A stretch of DNA of 64,000 nucleotides from Pegoplata infirma (GCA_963921195.1 OY992540.1:44787890-44851889); one strand, 5' to 3'. Positions 33,897-46,320 are shown, counted from the stretch's first letter. The notes: generated by a model not told the origin, from the letters alone. Numbers and translations: made by a program.

Positions 33897-35631
33897 TCCC
33901 TATTAATATTATAAATCTGAGTGTTGGTTTGTCTGTCTGTCTGTCTTTCTGTCTGTATGTCTGTCTGTTCCGCAATCAGGGGAGAACGGCTGAACCGATT
34001 TTCATGAAATTTTCACCACAGATAGTACTAACCGAGGCGGGAACTATAGGCCATAAGAGACCGCGATCGGACAAAGGGGCGTAAAATGCCACGCCCCTTA
34101 TTATTTTATGAAACTTTATTTTGCCTTTTCCGTAATAACGCATAAACGGCTAAACCGATTTTAATGACATTTTTACCACAGATAGTACTGAGACTATATC
34201 CCCAATAGAGGGAGATCGAAAAAAGGGGCGTAAAAAGCCACGCCCCCTTTGTATTACATTGAAAGTTATTTCTGCCTTTTCCGCAATTACGCTTAAACCG
34301 CTAAACCGATTTTCATGAAATTTTCACCACAGATAGTAGTAACCGGGGCGTAAACTATGAGCCAACATAAAGGGCGATGGAAAAATGGGGCGTAAAATGC
34401 CACGCCCCTTTTCATTACATTTAAATTTATTTCTAACCGAGGGGGAACTTAAGTCTGTATCAACGGGCGATCGGACAAGGGGGTGTAAACTGCCCCGCCT
34501 TTTGCAATGTACTGCAAGTTTTTTCTACCTATTCCGTTATAACGCTTATTTTTTGTTTGCTGATGCGCGAAACAAAACCAAACTTATGACTGTCAAATTT
34601 TCGCTACAAATAAATCAATTGGGGTTTTCACAGTGACGATTAAATTTGCCTTTTTTAGTTGGGTATTTGGCACATTTGCCATTTTACTAAACGTCAAGTA
34701 TTTGCCACCATTTTTTCTTTACATATCGTGAGCGCACTTTTCGTTAATAATTTGCACAAAATATCTTTAATTAACTTTTTACATTCACAATTTTAAAATT
34801 AACACAAAAAATTTGTATGTTTCTTTTTGTATAAATGTTTTTGATGCCGCGTTCGAAATTTCAGCATAAACAATCACAGCTGTTTTCATTTTTATGCGTT
34901 TTTTATTTGCACACTGGCATTTTGTTTTTAAACAACGTTTGAGTTAGGCATTTTAAGAAAAATATGCCACATTTAAATTGGCATTTTTTTGACGTTAGGC
35001 ACATTTGCCAAATACCCAACTAAAAAAGGCAAATATAATCGTCACTGTGAAAACCCTAAATGTTTCGAAAAAATTTTATACCGATGAACAACTTACAGCT
35101 TATATCTTCAGTAAAAAATATATTCAATTTTTTGTGGTGCTAATACCCAGCAAAAAATAATCGAGATTTTGGAAGCACTGCATACAAGAATGCACTTCTG
35201 TAAGCGAACGAGTTTTGATGTTGTTGTTTTTTATGACATTCGCTTACACAGCAGCATACCGTATGCTGTAGTGTAAGGTACCGGTCGCAGTAAATTATGG
35301 CAGTGATTGAAAAAAAATACTAAAAATTAAAAAAAAACGCATGATTTCAATTCATATTCATTGCGCCGATATAAGCGGTCGAAAGAAATGCAGGTTTGTA
35401 AGCAAATAACAAAAATCACTCCCTTACAAACCTGCTTATAGGCAAGCAGTATTTTTTGGTGGGTATTTACGTTAAATGGTAACTGTTTTAAACCCTGACG
35501 CTGAGCGAAATCGAAAAAATCGCTCAACCCTTTAATACAGTGAAAAGTCATTAAACAGTATAGTAATAAAAAACTCATTCATTATATAAATTTTTTTTCA
35601 ACCCGGGCAACGCCGGGTGCAAAACAGCTAG
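33897..35631 (+). mobile_element. Helitron-like non-autonomous element
   Basis: The 5' end 'tccctattaatattataaat' follows an A. The 3' end CTAG (35,628-35,631) precedes a T. A hairpin ACCCGG/CCGGGT (35,601-35,606 and 35,613-35,618; loop GCAACG) ends 9 bases before CTAG. That layout (6-bp stem, 6-nt loop, 9 or so bases, CTAG) is the same as in the element at 25,205. The 5' part has a (GTCT)n run and repeated blocks containing 'aaccgattttcatgaaattt' and 'ccacgcccctt'. No Rep/helicase ORF is present. A separate inverted-repeat element is nested at 34,621-35,056. Confidence 0.8.
34621..35056. mobile_element. inverted-repeat element with GGGTTTTCACAGTGACGAT ends
   Basis: The left arm 34,621-34,688 ('ggttttcacagtgacgatta', 'agttgggtatttggcacatt') is repeated inverted at 34,985-35,056. 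The arms are about 60-70 bases and the total is 436 bp. No perfect target duplication was found, so the superfamily is open; the ends look hAT-like. Confidence 0.65.
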
Positions 35632-35632
35632 T

Positions 35633-35968
35633 ATTGTTATATATCATATCTGATTCAAGATTTGAAAGCTAGACCAGTACTGATCCGAGTATTGAAATAC
35701 TAGTACTCTTCTTATTATATATGCCAATTTTTCGTATTAAATTGTATCCGTCCAATTAAAACTTATCTAATCTTAGCGATCCATTTTTTGGATCAGTACT
35801 GATCCTTTACATTTTTAACTGTAACTTTGTGTGTTAATAAATCGAAAAGGAAGCAAGATATCAGAAAACTAAAATTATTCCTTGCAATAAGATCGCTCAC
35901 TTCCATTTTTTATCTTAATGAAAAAACAGCAATTTTTAAAACTCAAACATATGCCTCCTATAGATAAG
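35633..35968. other. unassigned stretch
   Basis: Contains 'gatcagtactgatcc', a palindrome near 35,800, and related words. Nothing else recognised. Confidence 0.35.
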
Positions 35969-35970
35969 TA

Positions 35971-36424
35971 CACTCAGAAAAGTTTTCCAGTAACTATTTA
36001 CGGTTATTCAAAAAGTTTTTAGTTAAAGTTGTTTTAAACGTTTTATCGTTTGTTTTTCAAGGAAAATAAAATATTGAATGATTTATACAGTTGTAAAAAC
36101 AATAAACTACAAAAGTTACGGAAAAATATTTTTATCAGTTAAATTTTTTGTGACTGATTATTCCGTATAATTTTACAGAAGTACGGTTTTTGTAGTTTGT
36201 TATTCAAAAAATTTTATTTTTACTTCGCAAAATAAAAAATGTAAACAGTTAAAATAACTAAAATATCGTTTGTTTTTACGGACTGTCTGGTCATTTATTA
36301 ACGTTTAAAAATAAATGAAAAATTATGTTGTTTCAAACGAAATATAAGTAGTCCGTTTTTAAAAGGAAAAACGATTGTTTTAAACGTTTTTTCAGTTGAA
36401 TTTACTTACAAAATATTTTGAGTG
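35971..36424. mobile_element. TA-flanked MITE with CACTCARAA ends
   Basis: 'cactcagaaaa' at the left and 'cactcaaaata' (inverted) at the right, each next to TA (35,969-35,970; 36,425-36,426). 'gttttaaacgtttt' words recur in both halves. 454 bp, non-coding. A possible relative starts at 6258. Confidence 0.6.
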
Positions 36425-36693
36425 TAGGATGCAGTAAAAAACTTTTAGTTATTTAAAAAAAATATATTTTCGAAATTTAAAATTACGTTTTCTTCTTAAA
36501 AACGTAAAAAAACGCATTTTTGCAAGGTTTTGGTCATAAGTCATTTTTTGATATCTCGCTTCCTTTTCGAGTTATTAACGCAGAAAATTGCAAATATACA
36601 TTTACAAAAAATATTTTGCAAAAATTGCAGTTTTGCGAATTTGCAGTTTTATTTAACATTTCCTTAGCAATATTTGCTGTCTTAACCCTTATA
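36425..36693. other. unassigned spacer
   Basis: Host-like AT-rich sequence between two insertions. Nothing recognised. Confidence 0.3.
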
Positions 36694-36695
36694 TA

Positions 36696-37632
36696 TGAGG
36701 CATTCCACACCAAATGTCCCGCTACAGAAAAACATGTGTCCCGTAAATTTCTGAATAGGTTGTTTGGATAGCCCTATATGTAACTAAGAAAATTGCGTTT
36801 TTGGTTTTTCAAATTTTCGAAAACTGGGCTTAGGAGGCGTGGTCAAATATTGGAAAAATGGTAAAATTTGTGGCAAGTTGTCTTGATTAAATATTTATCA
36901 CATTAATACGGAATGCACCACAATGTCAAAAATTTACGTTCTTATATAGTTTTGTATGGGCTATCGATTAAAATTTTTTGTTTTGGAAAATTTTCAGAAC
37001 CCGTTCTGAAATTTTCCATTTTTTAAAAAAGTAAATTTATCAAAAATCCGGCCACATTTTTTTTCCTTTTTTATTTATTTTTGTAAAAGTTTAGATGTTT
37101 GTCCATCCGCACAAAAAAAAATCAGAAACACGTTCATCTTTTTTTTCGAGAAAATCGCGTTTAAACTTTAAATTTCAAAACAATTTAGTTATTTGCTTGT
37201 ATTTCTTTGTTTTAAAGTTGCGAATGAGTAATATTAATTGCATAAATATTCGTCATACGCTCTGTTGACACAAGAAAATACAAGCAAATTACAAAATTGT
37301 TATGAAATTTTAAATTCAAATGCGATTTTCTCGAAAAAAACGAAAAATACATTTCTGATTTTTTTTTTGTGTGGATGGACAAACATCTAAACTTTAAAAA
37401 AAAAATTAAAAAAAAAGAAAAAAAAGTGGCCGGATTTTTGATAAATTGACTTTTTTAAAAAATGGAAAATTTCAGAACGGGTTCTGAAAATTTTTCTAAG
37501 CCCAGTTTTTGAAAAATTGAAAAACCGAAAACGCAATTTTCTAAGTTCCATATAGGGCTATCCATACAAGCTATTCAGAAGTTTATGGTACACGAGTTTT
37601 TTTTCGCTGGACATTTGGTGTGGAATGCCTCA
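36696..37632. mobile_element. fold-back element FB-1, copy ii (intact)
   Basis: 937-bp near-complete palindrome from 'tgaggcattccacaccaaat' to its inverse, flanked by TA (36,694-36,695 and 37,633-37,634). Landmarks present in both arms: 'gcccagttt', 'aaaatccggcca', 'gtttagatgtttgtccatcc' and 'aaatcgc' blocks. No ORF. Confidence 0.85.
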
Positions 37633-37634
37633 TA

Positions 37635-40616
37635 TATGATATAAAACTTATATATCGTCGAACTATATTCAATAAATGCCAACTCAAAAAAGCTTACTTT
37701 TCAGGAGAGCTAAAAAACTAGTTATTTCGCATATTATTGTAAAAATAAACAATGTACCTTCCATAAGATGGTTTAAATATTCTAAATAATTTTTACCTAT
37801 GCCAAAAATTTCATATTTTGCACTTGTTTGCGTATTTTTCAGAGATGGCATTTATTACCGTATCAAAAAACAAATATTTTTTTAGAGTTGGCGTATTTTG
37901 TCGGAAAATAAAAATAATTTTTTTTTTAAAAATTTTATTATTTTTTTTTGTTATCCTTAGTACGGTAATTGCAAAAACTAAAAAAAAAATTTTAAATCTT
38001 TGCATATTTTTAAAAGTTACTAGCTCCGAAAGCCTTTTAATTTCAGGGTGGTCAACTTTGGCACTCTGTAACTCACGCTGTATTGTATTAGGGTAACTCC
38101 AAACTAGCTTTTGAAAGCTTATGTCATTGACTTTATTTGCCCCACTCATAATGTTTTAATCTGATAAATAGTTTAAAAGTTACATATATATAAGCAATTT
38201 TTTTTTTGCAAACACTATTTACCGATATTTTCAAAATAGCAATATCTCGAAAACTAGCCATTAGATATCAAAATCTTTACCAGATTCGTGTTGAGCATGA
38301 CAATGAAATGAAATATGTGGTCTAATTTTTTTTTTTTTAAATTTTGAAAAATTTTTGGAAATTTACAATGGGAGTTGGCATTTACTTTCACCAAAAAAAT
38401 ATGTACTTTGAGTTAGCAAAATAACAAAAATGGATGTAAAACAACAAAAAGTAATTTTTTTGCTCTGAAATTTTTACCACAGATGGGTATTGCATAGGGG
38501 AGCTATTTGCCATCGGAGACTCATTTCGTTGAAATTTGAGTTGGCATATTTTGAATATAGGTTCACGATATGATAAAAAACTTGCATTTCTAAAGAACTT
38601 TTGTTTTACGACTTTGTTTATAGGTTACATTTACCTGAACTATGTTAAGAAAACCTGGTTGGACCCTTGCGAATCAACCAGGCACCCGGAGATCAAAATT
38701 TTATTAAGGTCTTTTTTGTGACAATTTTTGTTTGTTTTAAACATTATGAAAATTACAAAAATTCACGGAAATATTTTTTTCATCTTCGATTTCAATGTAT
38801 TAAACACAAAAAATGATTTTTCGAAAATACGTAATTCCACCAAATTTTTGATTTTTTTTACGTTGGGACACTCTGATGAGCATACGGGTGTCAAAAATAG
38901 GTGCTTTTAAGTGGTGAAAGGCGAAAAGGTAATATCAATAAACATTGTTTAAGTCACAGAAGAAAATTTCAACAAAATTTGTTAAATAAAGTTAACGATT
39001 GTTTTGATTGGTTCCTTGCGGAACCAATAGGATATTAAGGGTTAAGTCAATTTTTCATTTCTGTAATCGTTTTCGAGACAAAAGCTTAAAATCACGAGAC
39101 TTATTGTTTTAATTCGGATTGTTAGAAATCCAAAATTTTTATCATTAATTTAATCCGATTGACCTTTTGTGCCACATATGTATAAGGCCTAGGAGAAAAA
39201 AATTGCCCGGACATTTAAAATTGGAAGAAAAAATGTTGGTCATGCAAAAAAATGCCGGTCTAAAATAGATATATTTATCACAATATAATATATACAAATT
39301 AGGGTGGTACTTAATTGACAATATTTTAAGTTTTACATTTTTAAATAAATTCTAATAAATTTGTTTTCAAATTTTAAAATAGCTTGTGACGGGCTAAGAC
39401 TTCCTTTTACAAGTAAAACGAAGTACTGGGCGAATGAGTAATTTTACGTAAGTGTTTTAAATTTTATATTTATCATACGCCTCAGGGACGAAGTACAGAA
39501 TTTAAATATGAGTTTATTATTAATCATACGCACTGCGACGCAACGATACAAAAATTTACAAAATCGATAAAAGATGTTAAAAAACGAATTTGAATTCGTC
39601 ACTTAATTAAAATTGCATTAAAAGTTTAAGTACATGTTTTTCTGGAATAACGGAGCATAAAAAAAATTGACAAGATTTTTGAGATGAGCTGGTGTTAGTT
39701 ACCCTGAATAAGTACCTACCTTTTTCTAAAAAAAAAATTGTATCCCGGACCGATATGGCATATTATTACTGAATTTTTCCGACATATTTTAAAATTTTTT
39801 AATTTGTTCAAAATTTTAAAATCTTCTCTTCTCTTTTAGTTTCTCTTAACTTTTTTTCCCCCGAAATTCATGAATTATTTTAATTTGTTCAAAATTTTTC
39901 CAAAAATAAACTCCAATTAAAATTGATGTACTCCCTACTCTGACAAGTACATAATATTTAAACATTTTAACATTGCCACTTATCCACAAGATATTTAACA
40001 ACAACAAGAAAATTAAAAACATACACCAAAATAGTTTTACAAAATAATTTTGGGTTTTTATAACCACTTTAAGCGAAATGCTGACATGTTGCATGTTGTT
40101 CTTGTTTCTGTTTACAAAATACAACTTGTACACGATGATAATGGCGATGAAAACTTGTCAAGTGATTAAAAAGTTTGAACACAACTGATTAAAATAAGTA
40201 TCAAATAATCATGAACAAAAACAACAACAATTTTCCAGATACGCTTTATCCAGATATTGCTAATAAAAAAGTTTTTAGTTTAAAATTTTTAACACACATT
40301 TTCATAGGGGGTGTATAAGTAGTTTTTTATGTTTTCCGGATATAATTACAATTTAATAGTTTACAACATATGTTGAACGTTTTAATAAACATTAAATATT
40401 CATTTATTTGATAGCAACAAATTATTAAGATTTTTAGTTTGAACTTGTTCTTGTTTAATAAACTCCCATAATAATTTGTTCAATTTAAAAGGAAATAAAA
40501 AACTACCCCAAATAAAAAACTTTATCCTTTAGCTTACGTCTTGCAATATGAAACTGAATTTTCGTAATCATAAACTAGATTCATAGTTTTGATGACAGTG
40601 GGTTTGGCAAATATTT
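37635..40616. other. unassigned AT-rich stretch, 3 kb
   Basis: The longest stretch without a recognised element. Both strands show only short frames of low-complexity composition. There are no splice-bounded conserved peptides, tRNA or tandem arrays that I can support. It may be old intergenic or intronic DNA. Confidence 0.35.
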
Positions 40617-40740
40617 AAAAGAAAAGAAAAGAAAAGAAAAGAAAAGAAAAGAAAAGAAAAGAAAAGAAAAGAAAAGAAAAGAAAAGAAAAGAAAAGAAAA
40701 GAAAAGAAAAGAAAAGAAAAGAAAAGAAAAGAAAAGAAAG
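40617..40740 (+). repeat. (GAAAA)n microsatellite
   Basis: About 24 perfect copies of the pentanucleotide gaaaa, ending in 'gaaaggaaaaac'. The (SFLFF)n frames on the minus strand are its translation and not a protein. Confidence 0.97.
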
Positions 40741-40844
40741 GAAAAACAAGGAAATGAGAAAGAAATAATTAAGTTTTCCAAAAAATTTTCCAAATAAAAA
40801 TAATTTATAAATCCGAAAATGTATTCTATAGAAAACAGTTAAAT

Positions 40845-41361
40845 TCGGCTGTGCCGAATCTTTTATACCCTCCAACACGTTAAAAAAAAAACAGGGGCGT
40901 CTTTTTTTTTTTTTTGGGGGGTGTAACGTTGATTGGAGACAACCTTCCTGGATCCAACTGCAAGACTTTGAACTTCTTTTGACATAAAAATGTTTCGTTT
41001 GCTAAGCAAAAGTACAAAAAACCTATAAAAAAATGGCTTTTTTTAGAGGTTTGTTTAGTTCTTAAGAGGGGAACTTTTTTCCCCCTGATACGATTTAGCC
41101 CATGTTCGAACTTAACCAGCCCAATACCATAAGACATATTCGTGCCAAATTTCAGGAGTCTAGCTCTTTTACTTTGGACTGTATCGTGTCTTCCACAGAC
41201 GGACGGACGGACGGACGGACAGACGGACATCGCTAGAATGTCTTAGAATGGATCACTGATCAATAATATATATACTTTATGGGGTCCTAGACCGATATTT
41301 CAATGCGTTACACACGGAATGACAAAGTGAGTATACCCCCATACTGTGGTTGGAGGGTATA
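40845..41361 (-). repeat. R2 dispersed repeat, full-length copy
   Basis: From the 3' end ('aaattcggctgtgccgaatc', 'ataccctccaacacg') to the 5' end ('gtataccccc', 'atactgtggttggagggtat'). It has a clean (GACG)n run at 41,200. This is the best reference copy of R2 in the window. Confidence 0.8.
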
Positions 41362-41545
41362 AAAATTTGAACATCGCTAAAAGGAAAATCCAAAATTTGT
41401 AAAGGAAAAATGCGACTAACAATAAGGGGCCAATTTACAGATAATAGTCATAACTCAATCATAACTCAATTTTTTGCATGTGGCTGTTGTAAACAATCAT
41501 AAAAAATTTAATTTTTGTTGAATATTTTGAAAAAAAAAAACAAGT

Positions 41546-42396
41546 AGAAAAGTTAAATTCGCCTTGCCGAATCTATGAATACCCTCCACTATGGCCTTTT
41601 TAAGTGATAGTAAATTTTCTAACGTGAAAAAAAAAAACATTTTTGATTAGAAATATTTTATTTTGTGTAAAAAAACTTTTTTTTAAGTAATTTTTAAATA
41701 AAAGAAAAAATTATTTACTAATTTTTTTTTTTTTGAGTGTAACATTTTTTTTGAGAGTAAATTTTTTTTGAGTGTAACATTTTTTCGAGTGTTTCTTTTT
41801 TTTAGTGTAAAAATATTTTTGAGTGACAAAAATACCTTATAAAATATTTTTGTGACTTACCAATGTTTTTAAAACATGTTTACGGGTTTTTAACACGTGA
41901 ATTTAAGGAGAAGCTAATCTGAAATTGACGGTTTTGCTAATAACCACTTTACCGATTTGGCTGAAATTCGATACAAACTAGGCCTGGGGAACGACAAATA
42001 TATATGCCAAGCTTCAGCGTCCTCAGAATTGCCTTGCGAAAGTTAGCGTGTTTTTTATCTCATAAATTCACAAAAAACCCTTGCCGAAATTCAGTATTTT
42101 GCTCATAACCTTTGAAACACTGGACCGATTTCGCTGGATTGCAATACTAACTTGACCAGGTAAATGCCCAACATATATGCCAAACTTCAGGAGCCTCCGT
42201 AGTCTTTCAAAAGTTAGCGTGTTTTCAACAGACAGACAGACGGAGTGACGGACGGACGGACATCGCTAGATCGCCTTAAAATCGATCGAGGATCATGAAT
42301 ATATACACTTTATGGGGTCCTTGACCAATATTTCGAGGTGTTACAAATGGAATGACAAACTTTATATACCCTCTATCACTAGAGTGGAGGGTATAA
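41546..42396 (-). repeat. R1 dispersed repeat, full-length copy
   Basis: The inverse of R1 from 'acaagtagaaaagttaaatt' to 'ctctatcactagagtggagg' and 'gtataaaa'. All landmarks are present, including the GACGGACGGAC run and 'gtgttttcaacagacag'. The terminal 'ccctctatcactagagtggaggg' is a hairpin. Confidence 0.8.
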
Positions 42397-42639
42397 AAAA
42401 GACATGATACCCGGATTGTCTCAAAATTGACAAATAATTTTAAATTTTGAGACTTTTTATGACTGTGCTTACAACAAACACAGGGAATATAAAGTTTGAA
42501 AATAATAAAATTTTTCATAACCAGTCATAACTGTGAATAGGCCTGAAAATCCAAAATTTGTTGATGAAAAAATATCTGTCAATCTGGAAGTTCTTATTAC
42601 GAAGAGAAATTTTCTTTGGAAAAAATGATAGTGAACGTG

Positions 42640-43071
42640 AAAATTTTGGTATATACCAATTGTAAGTCATTTTTGTATATACAAAAATGACTTACAATTA
42701 GACTTTTCCTATAGGAAAAATGTATCAGAATCTAAGTCTTTTTCTGTTAAAAAATGCCTTAGAATCAGAGGAAAAATATCTTAGAATCTCAGACTTTTTC
42801 TATAGCAAAAATGTGTCAGAATTTGAGACTTTTTCTGTAGGAAAAATGTTTTACAATATGAGACCTTTTCTATAGGAAAAATGTCTAAGAATCTGCAACT
42901 TTTTCTATAGGAAAAATGTCTCAGAATCTAAGAATTTTTCTGAGACTTTTTTTAAAGGAAAAATAGGGAAAAAGCTGAAACTTTTTCTGTAGAAAAAAGC
43001 ATCAGAATTTTGGCCTTTTTTAAAGGAAAAAGATCGCTGAATCTGAGACCGGTAGGAAAACGGACTATGCA
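42640..43071. repeat. AGAATCTGAGAC minisatellite (left block)
   Basis: Alternation of 'agaatctgagactttttct' and 'ataggaaaaatgtctc' with a period of about 35 bases. The tract is split by FB-1 copy iii and resumes at 45,044. Confidence 0.8.
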
Positions 43072-43073
43072 TA

Positions 43074-45043
43074 TGAGGCATTCCACACCAAATGTCCCGC
43101 TACAGAAAAACATGTGTCCCATAAATTTCTGAATAGGGTGTTTGGATAGCCCTATATGGAACTTAGAAAATTGCGTTTTTGGTTTTTCAATTTTTCAAAA
43201 ACTTGGCTTAGGAGGCGTGATCAAATATTAGAAAAATGGTTAAATTTGTGGCGAGTTGCCTTGATTAAATATTTATCACATTAAAACGGAATGCACTACA
43301 ATCTTAAAAATTTACATTCTTATACAGTTTTGTATGGGCTAACGATTAAATTTTTTTTTTTTGGAAAATTTTCAGAACCCGTTCTGAAATTTTCCATTTT
43401 TTAAAAAAGTCAATTTATCAAAAATCCGGCCACTTTTTTTTCTTGTTTTTTAATTTTTTTTTTTTAAAGTTTAGATGTTTGTCCATCCACATAAAAAAAT
43501 TCAGAAAAACATTTTTCGTTTTTTTCAAGAAAATCGCATTTGAATTTTAAGTTTCATAACAATTTTGTAATTTGCTTGTATTTTCTAGAATTATCGTTGC
43601 GAATGAGTATTATTAATTGCATGAATATTACTCATTCGCAACGTTAATACAAGAAAATACAAGCAAATTACAAAATTGTTATGAAATTTAAAATTCAAAT
43701 GCGATTTTCTTGAAAAAAACGAAAAATGTTTTCTGAATTTTTTTGTGTGGATGGACAAACATCTAAACTTTAAAACAAAAATTAAAAAACAAGAAAAAAA
43801 AGTGGCCGGATTTTTGATAAATTGACTTTTTTAAAAAATGGAAAATTTCAGAACGGGTTCTGAAAATTTTCCAAAAAAAAAAAAATTTAATCGATAGCCC
43901 ATACAAAACTATATAAGAATGTAAATTTTTAAGATTGTAGTGCATTAGACTGGGTCGACCATAAAGGAGAAAAAAAAAGTTCCCACTGTGCGGGCTTTAT
44001 TTTAAAGCTTACCTCGAAAAAGTTCCATAGCCAAAATATTAGATTTTTAGGTCGCGATTTGGTACCGCCGAAATCGCTTTTTGTTTATAGCTTTGTCAGT
44101 TGATGTCCGATCGTTTTAAAAAAATAATTGTTAGAAAGTCCTCAGCGAGTACTAAAGTTGACTCATATCTGGTTTTAACCTCAGAGGTCATCTTCTTGTT
44201 ATGATTGTTAGTTTCTCATCTTTCTACCCACTTAAATGATTTTTATTTTTCCATTAAATTATAGCACTAAAAAATTCATGAAATTCTTCCCTTGGAAGTA
44301 TCCAGTTAAATTTATTAACAAAAAAGTTACATTTGATTTAAGATTTTCATATACAATATAAAGAAAATTAGAAAAAACACTTGTTATTATGCCTTTAAAC
44401 TATATTTAATTTTTTTAGTTTGTATTTAAATACATACGAACAAGTGTTTTAAATCTTTTTCTATGGAAATTTAAAATTGAATGTAACTTTTTTGTTAATT
44501 AATTTAAGAGGGTACTTCTAAGGGAAGAATTTCATGAATTATTTAATGCTATAATTTAATGGAAAAATAAAGATCATTTAGGTGGGTAGAAAGCTGAGAA
44601 ACTAACACTTATAACACGAAGATGACCTCAGAGGTCAAAACCAGATATGGGTCAAATTTAGTACTCGCTGAGGACTTTCAAACAAATTTTTTTTTACAAC
44701 GATCGGACATCAAATGACAAAGCTATGAACAAAAAACGATTTCGGCGGTACCAAATCGCGACCTAAAAATCTAATATTTTGGCTATGGAACTTTTTCGAG
44801 GTAAGCTTTAAAATAAAGCCCGCACAGTGGGAACTTTTTTTTTCGACCCGGTCTATAGTGCATTCCGTTTTAATGTGATAAATATTTAATCAAGGCAACT
44901 CGCCACAAATTTAACCATTTTTCTAATATTTATTCACGCCTCCTAAGCCAAGTTTTTCCATATAGGGCTATCCATACAAGCTTTTCAGAAGTTTACGGTA
45001 CACGAGTTTTTTTTTCGCTGGACATTTGGTGTGGAATGCCTCA
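43074..45043. mobile_element. fold-back element FB-1, copy iii, inserted in a minisatellite
   Basis: Starts after TA with 'tgaggcattccacaccaaat' and ends with the inverse 'tttggtgtggaatgcctca'. The arms match copy ii. The right arm is interrupted at 43,946 by a hAT-like element and continues at 44,864 with 'tccgttttaatgtgataaat'. The flanking minisatellite matches on both sides. Confidence 0.8.
43946..44855. mobile_element. hAT-like palindromic element nested in FB-1
   Basis: Ends 'tagactgggtcgacc' and, inverted, 'tagaccgggtcg' are flanked by a perfect 8-bp duplication, tagtgcat (43,938-43,945 and 44,856-44,863). Most of the 910 bp is an imperfect palindrome ('gttcccactgtgcgggcttt', 'ggtaccgccgaaatcg', 'gacctcagaggtc' in both arms). 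No ORF. Confidence 0.85.
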
Positions 45044-45304
45044 TGGGGGACTTTTTCTATAGGAAAAATATCTCTGAATATATGAATTTGAGACCTATGT
45101 AATTTATAGGAAAAAGGTCTCAGAATCTAAGGCTTTTTTGAAAGCAAAAAGTTCTTAAAATCTGTTAATTTTTCTTTTGAGAAAAAAAAAAAAAAACTGA
45201 GAAGTTGAAACTTATTCAATTGCAAAAAGGTCTCAGAATCTAAGACTTTTTCGATAAAAAAAAGGTCTTTGAATCTTAGAATTTTTCTATAGAAAACAGG
45301 TCTA
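45044..45304. repeat. AGAATCTGAGAC minisatellite (right block)
   Basis: Continuation of the tract at 42.64-43.07 kb, with the same 'tctcagaatctaag' and 'gactttttc' words. Confidence 0.75.
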
Positions 45305-45859
45305 ACAAGGAAGGTATCCCATAGCTTACACTCCGATTGTCCTGCACTTTTAATATGTTATAGAGGAACAAAATCTAAGATTTACCGGTTTTTTTTATCG
45401 GTTATCGAGAAGGTTAAAGGGGGGAAATGGGAGGGTGAAAAACGGGATTTTTTTTGTTTTTTCGATTTTTTTCGCATTTGTTCCAAAGGAACTATATAAA
45501 CATTATATATGGATCCAGATGTTTGTCTATCCAATGGTGTGTCGGACTTGGCAAAATCAATATTTTTCATATTAGTTTTTGTCAAAAATGTGTAAATTTT
45601 GAGCTACTTTATATGGAGAAGTATATACGTACGAGACCCCAAATTCATATATAATTATCTCTATTAAGTTTAAGCCGACACGAGTTTTTGCTTTTGGCGA
45701 AATTCCTGTTAGTTCGGCTTTTATTTGGATTTTCCCGAAAGGCTATAATTTTTCATAAGGTGACAACCCTTTTAGCAGGTTAAACTTAATTTTTGTTACT
45801 TATTAACATATATAAATTGCAGAGCAATCGGAGTGTAAGCTATGGAATACCTTCTTTGT
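45305..45859. mobile_element. short-TIR element, CAARGAAGGTAT ends
   Basis: 'caaggaaggtatcccatagc' at 45,306 and its inverse ending at 45,858 ('gctatggaataccttctttg') share about 35 bases including 'cttacactccgattg'. The interior is not palindromic and has no coding potential. The target duplication is unclear. Confidence 0.6.
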
Positions 45860-45963
45860 ATGTACGAATTTGGATTAAATTGTTTTCGTTTTAATGGTCA
45901 ACATCGTGATTTGCTCATAATTTTTTAATTTTGCGCTATTGTTTACAACTCCGTAAAAAATTA

Positions 45964-46121
45964 CCTGATATAATTTGTGCAAAAAGACTAATTTGAGTTA
46001 TTAATTTATGGAGAAAAAAAAAATTTGGATGATATAATTTGACCTGATATAATTTGTGCAAAAAGACTAATTTGAGTTATTAATTTATGGAGAAAAAAAA
46101 ATTGGATACCTGTAACTTTAT
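45964..46121 (+). repeat. 79-bp direct duplication
   Basis: 'cctgatataatttgtgcaaa' through 'ttaatttatggagaaaa' occurs at 45,964 and again at 46,043, almost unchanged. Confidence 0.85.
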
Positions 46122-46189
46122 TTGCAAATCGCTAGAAAACATTTTTTTCATAATGACTGCATCGCTTTTACTTGGGATGTACTGCTTTA

Positions 46190-46320
46190 CTAAGGGAGCC
46201 CCGTAGGCTAGTTGGTATCGTGCTACCTTTCAACATGGGGGGTTCGATTCCACCTTGGTTTTTGTCGCTACAACGAATATAAATATTTGTATTTATAGAA
46301 AGAATAAATAAAAATAATTG
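46190..46320 (+). repeat. tRNA-derived SINE
   Basis: An A box TAGGCTAGTTGG (46,204-46,215, one mismatch to TRGCNNAGYNGG) and a perfect B box GGTTCGATTCC (46,241-46,251) are spaced as in a tRNA, then an AT-rich body and tail. The acceptor stem cannot be closed and no CCA-compatible end exists, so this is a SINE head and not a tRNA gene. A truncated relative lies at 16,388. Confidence 0.65.

Noticed and set aside
40581..40878. SFLFFSFLFF-repeat proteins
   Set aside because: Translation of the (GAAAA)n microsatellite.
46190..46262. A functional tRNA gene
   Set aside because: The A and B boxes are good, but the acceptor and anticodon arms cannot be folded into a cloverleaf. A SINE head is more likely.
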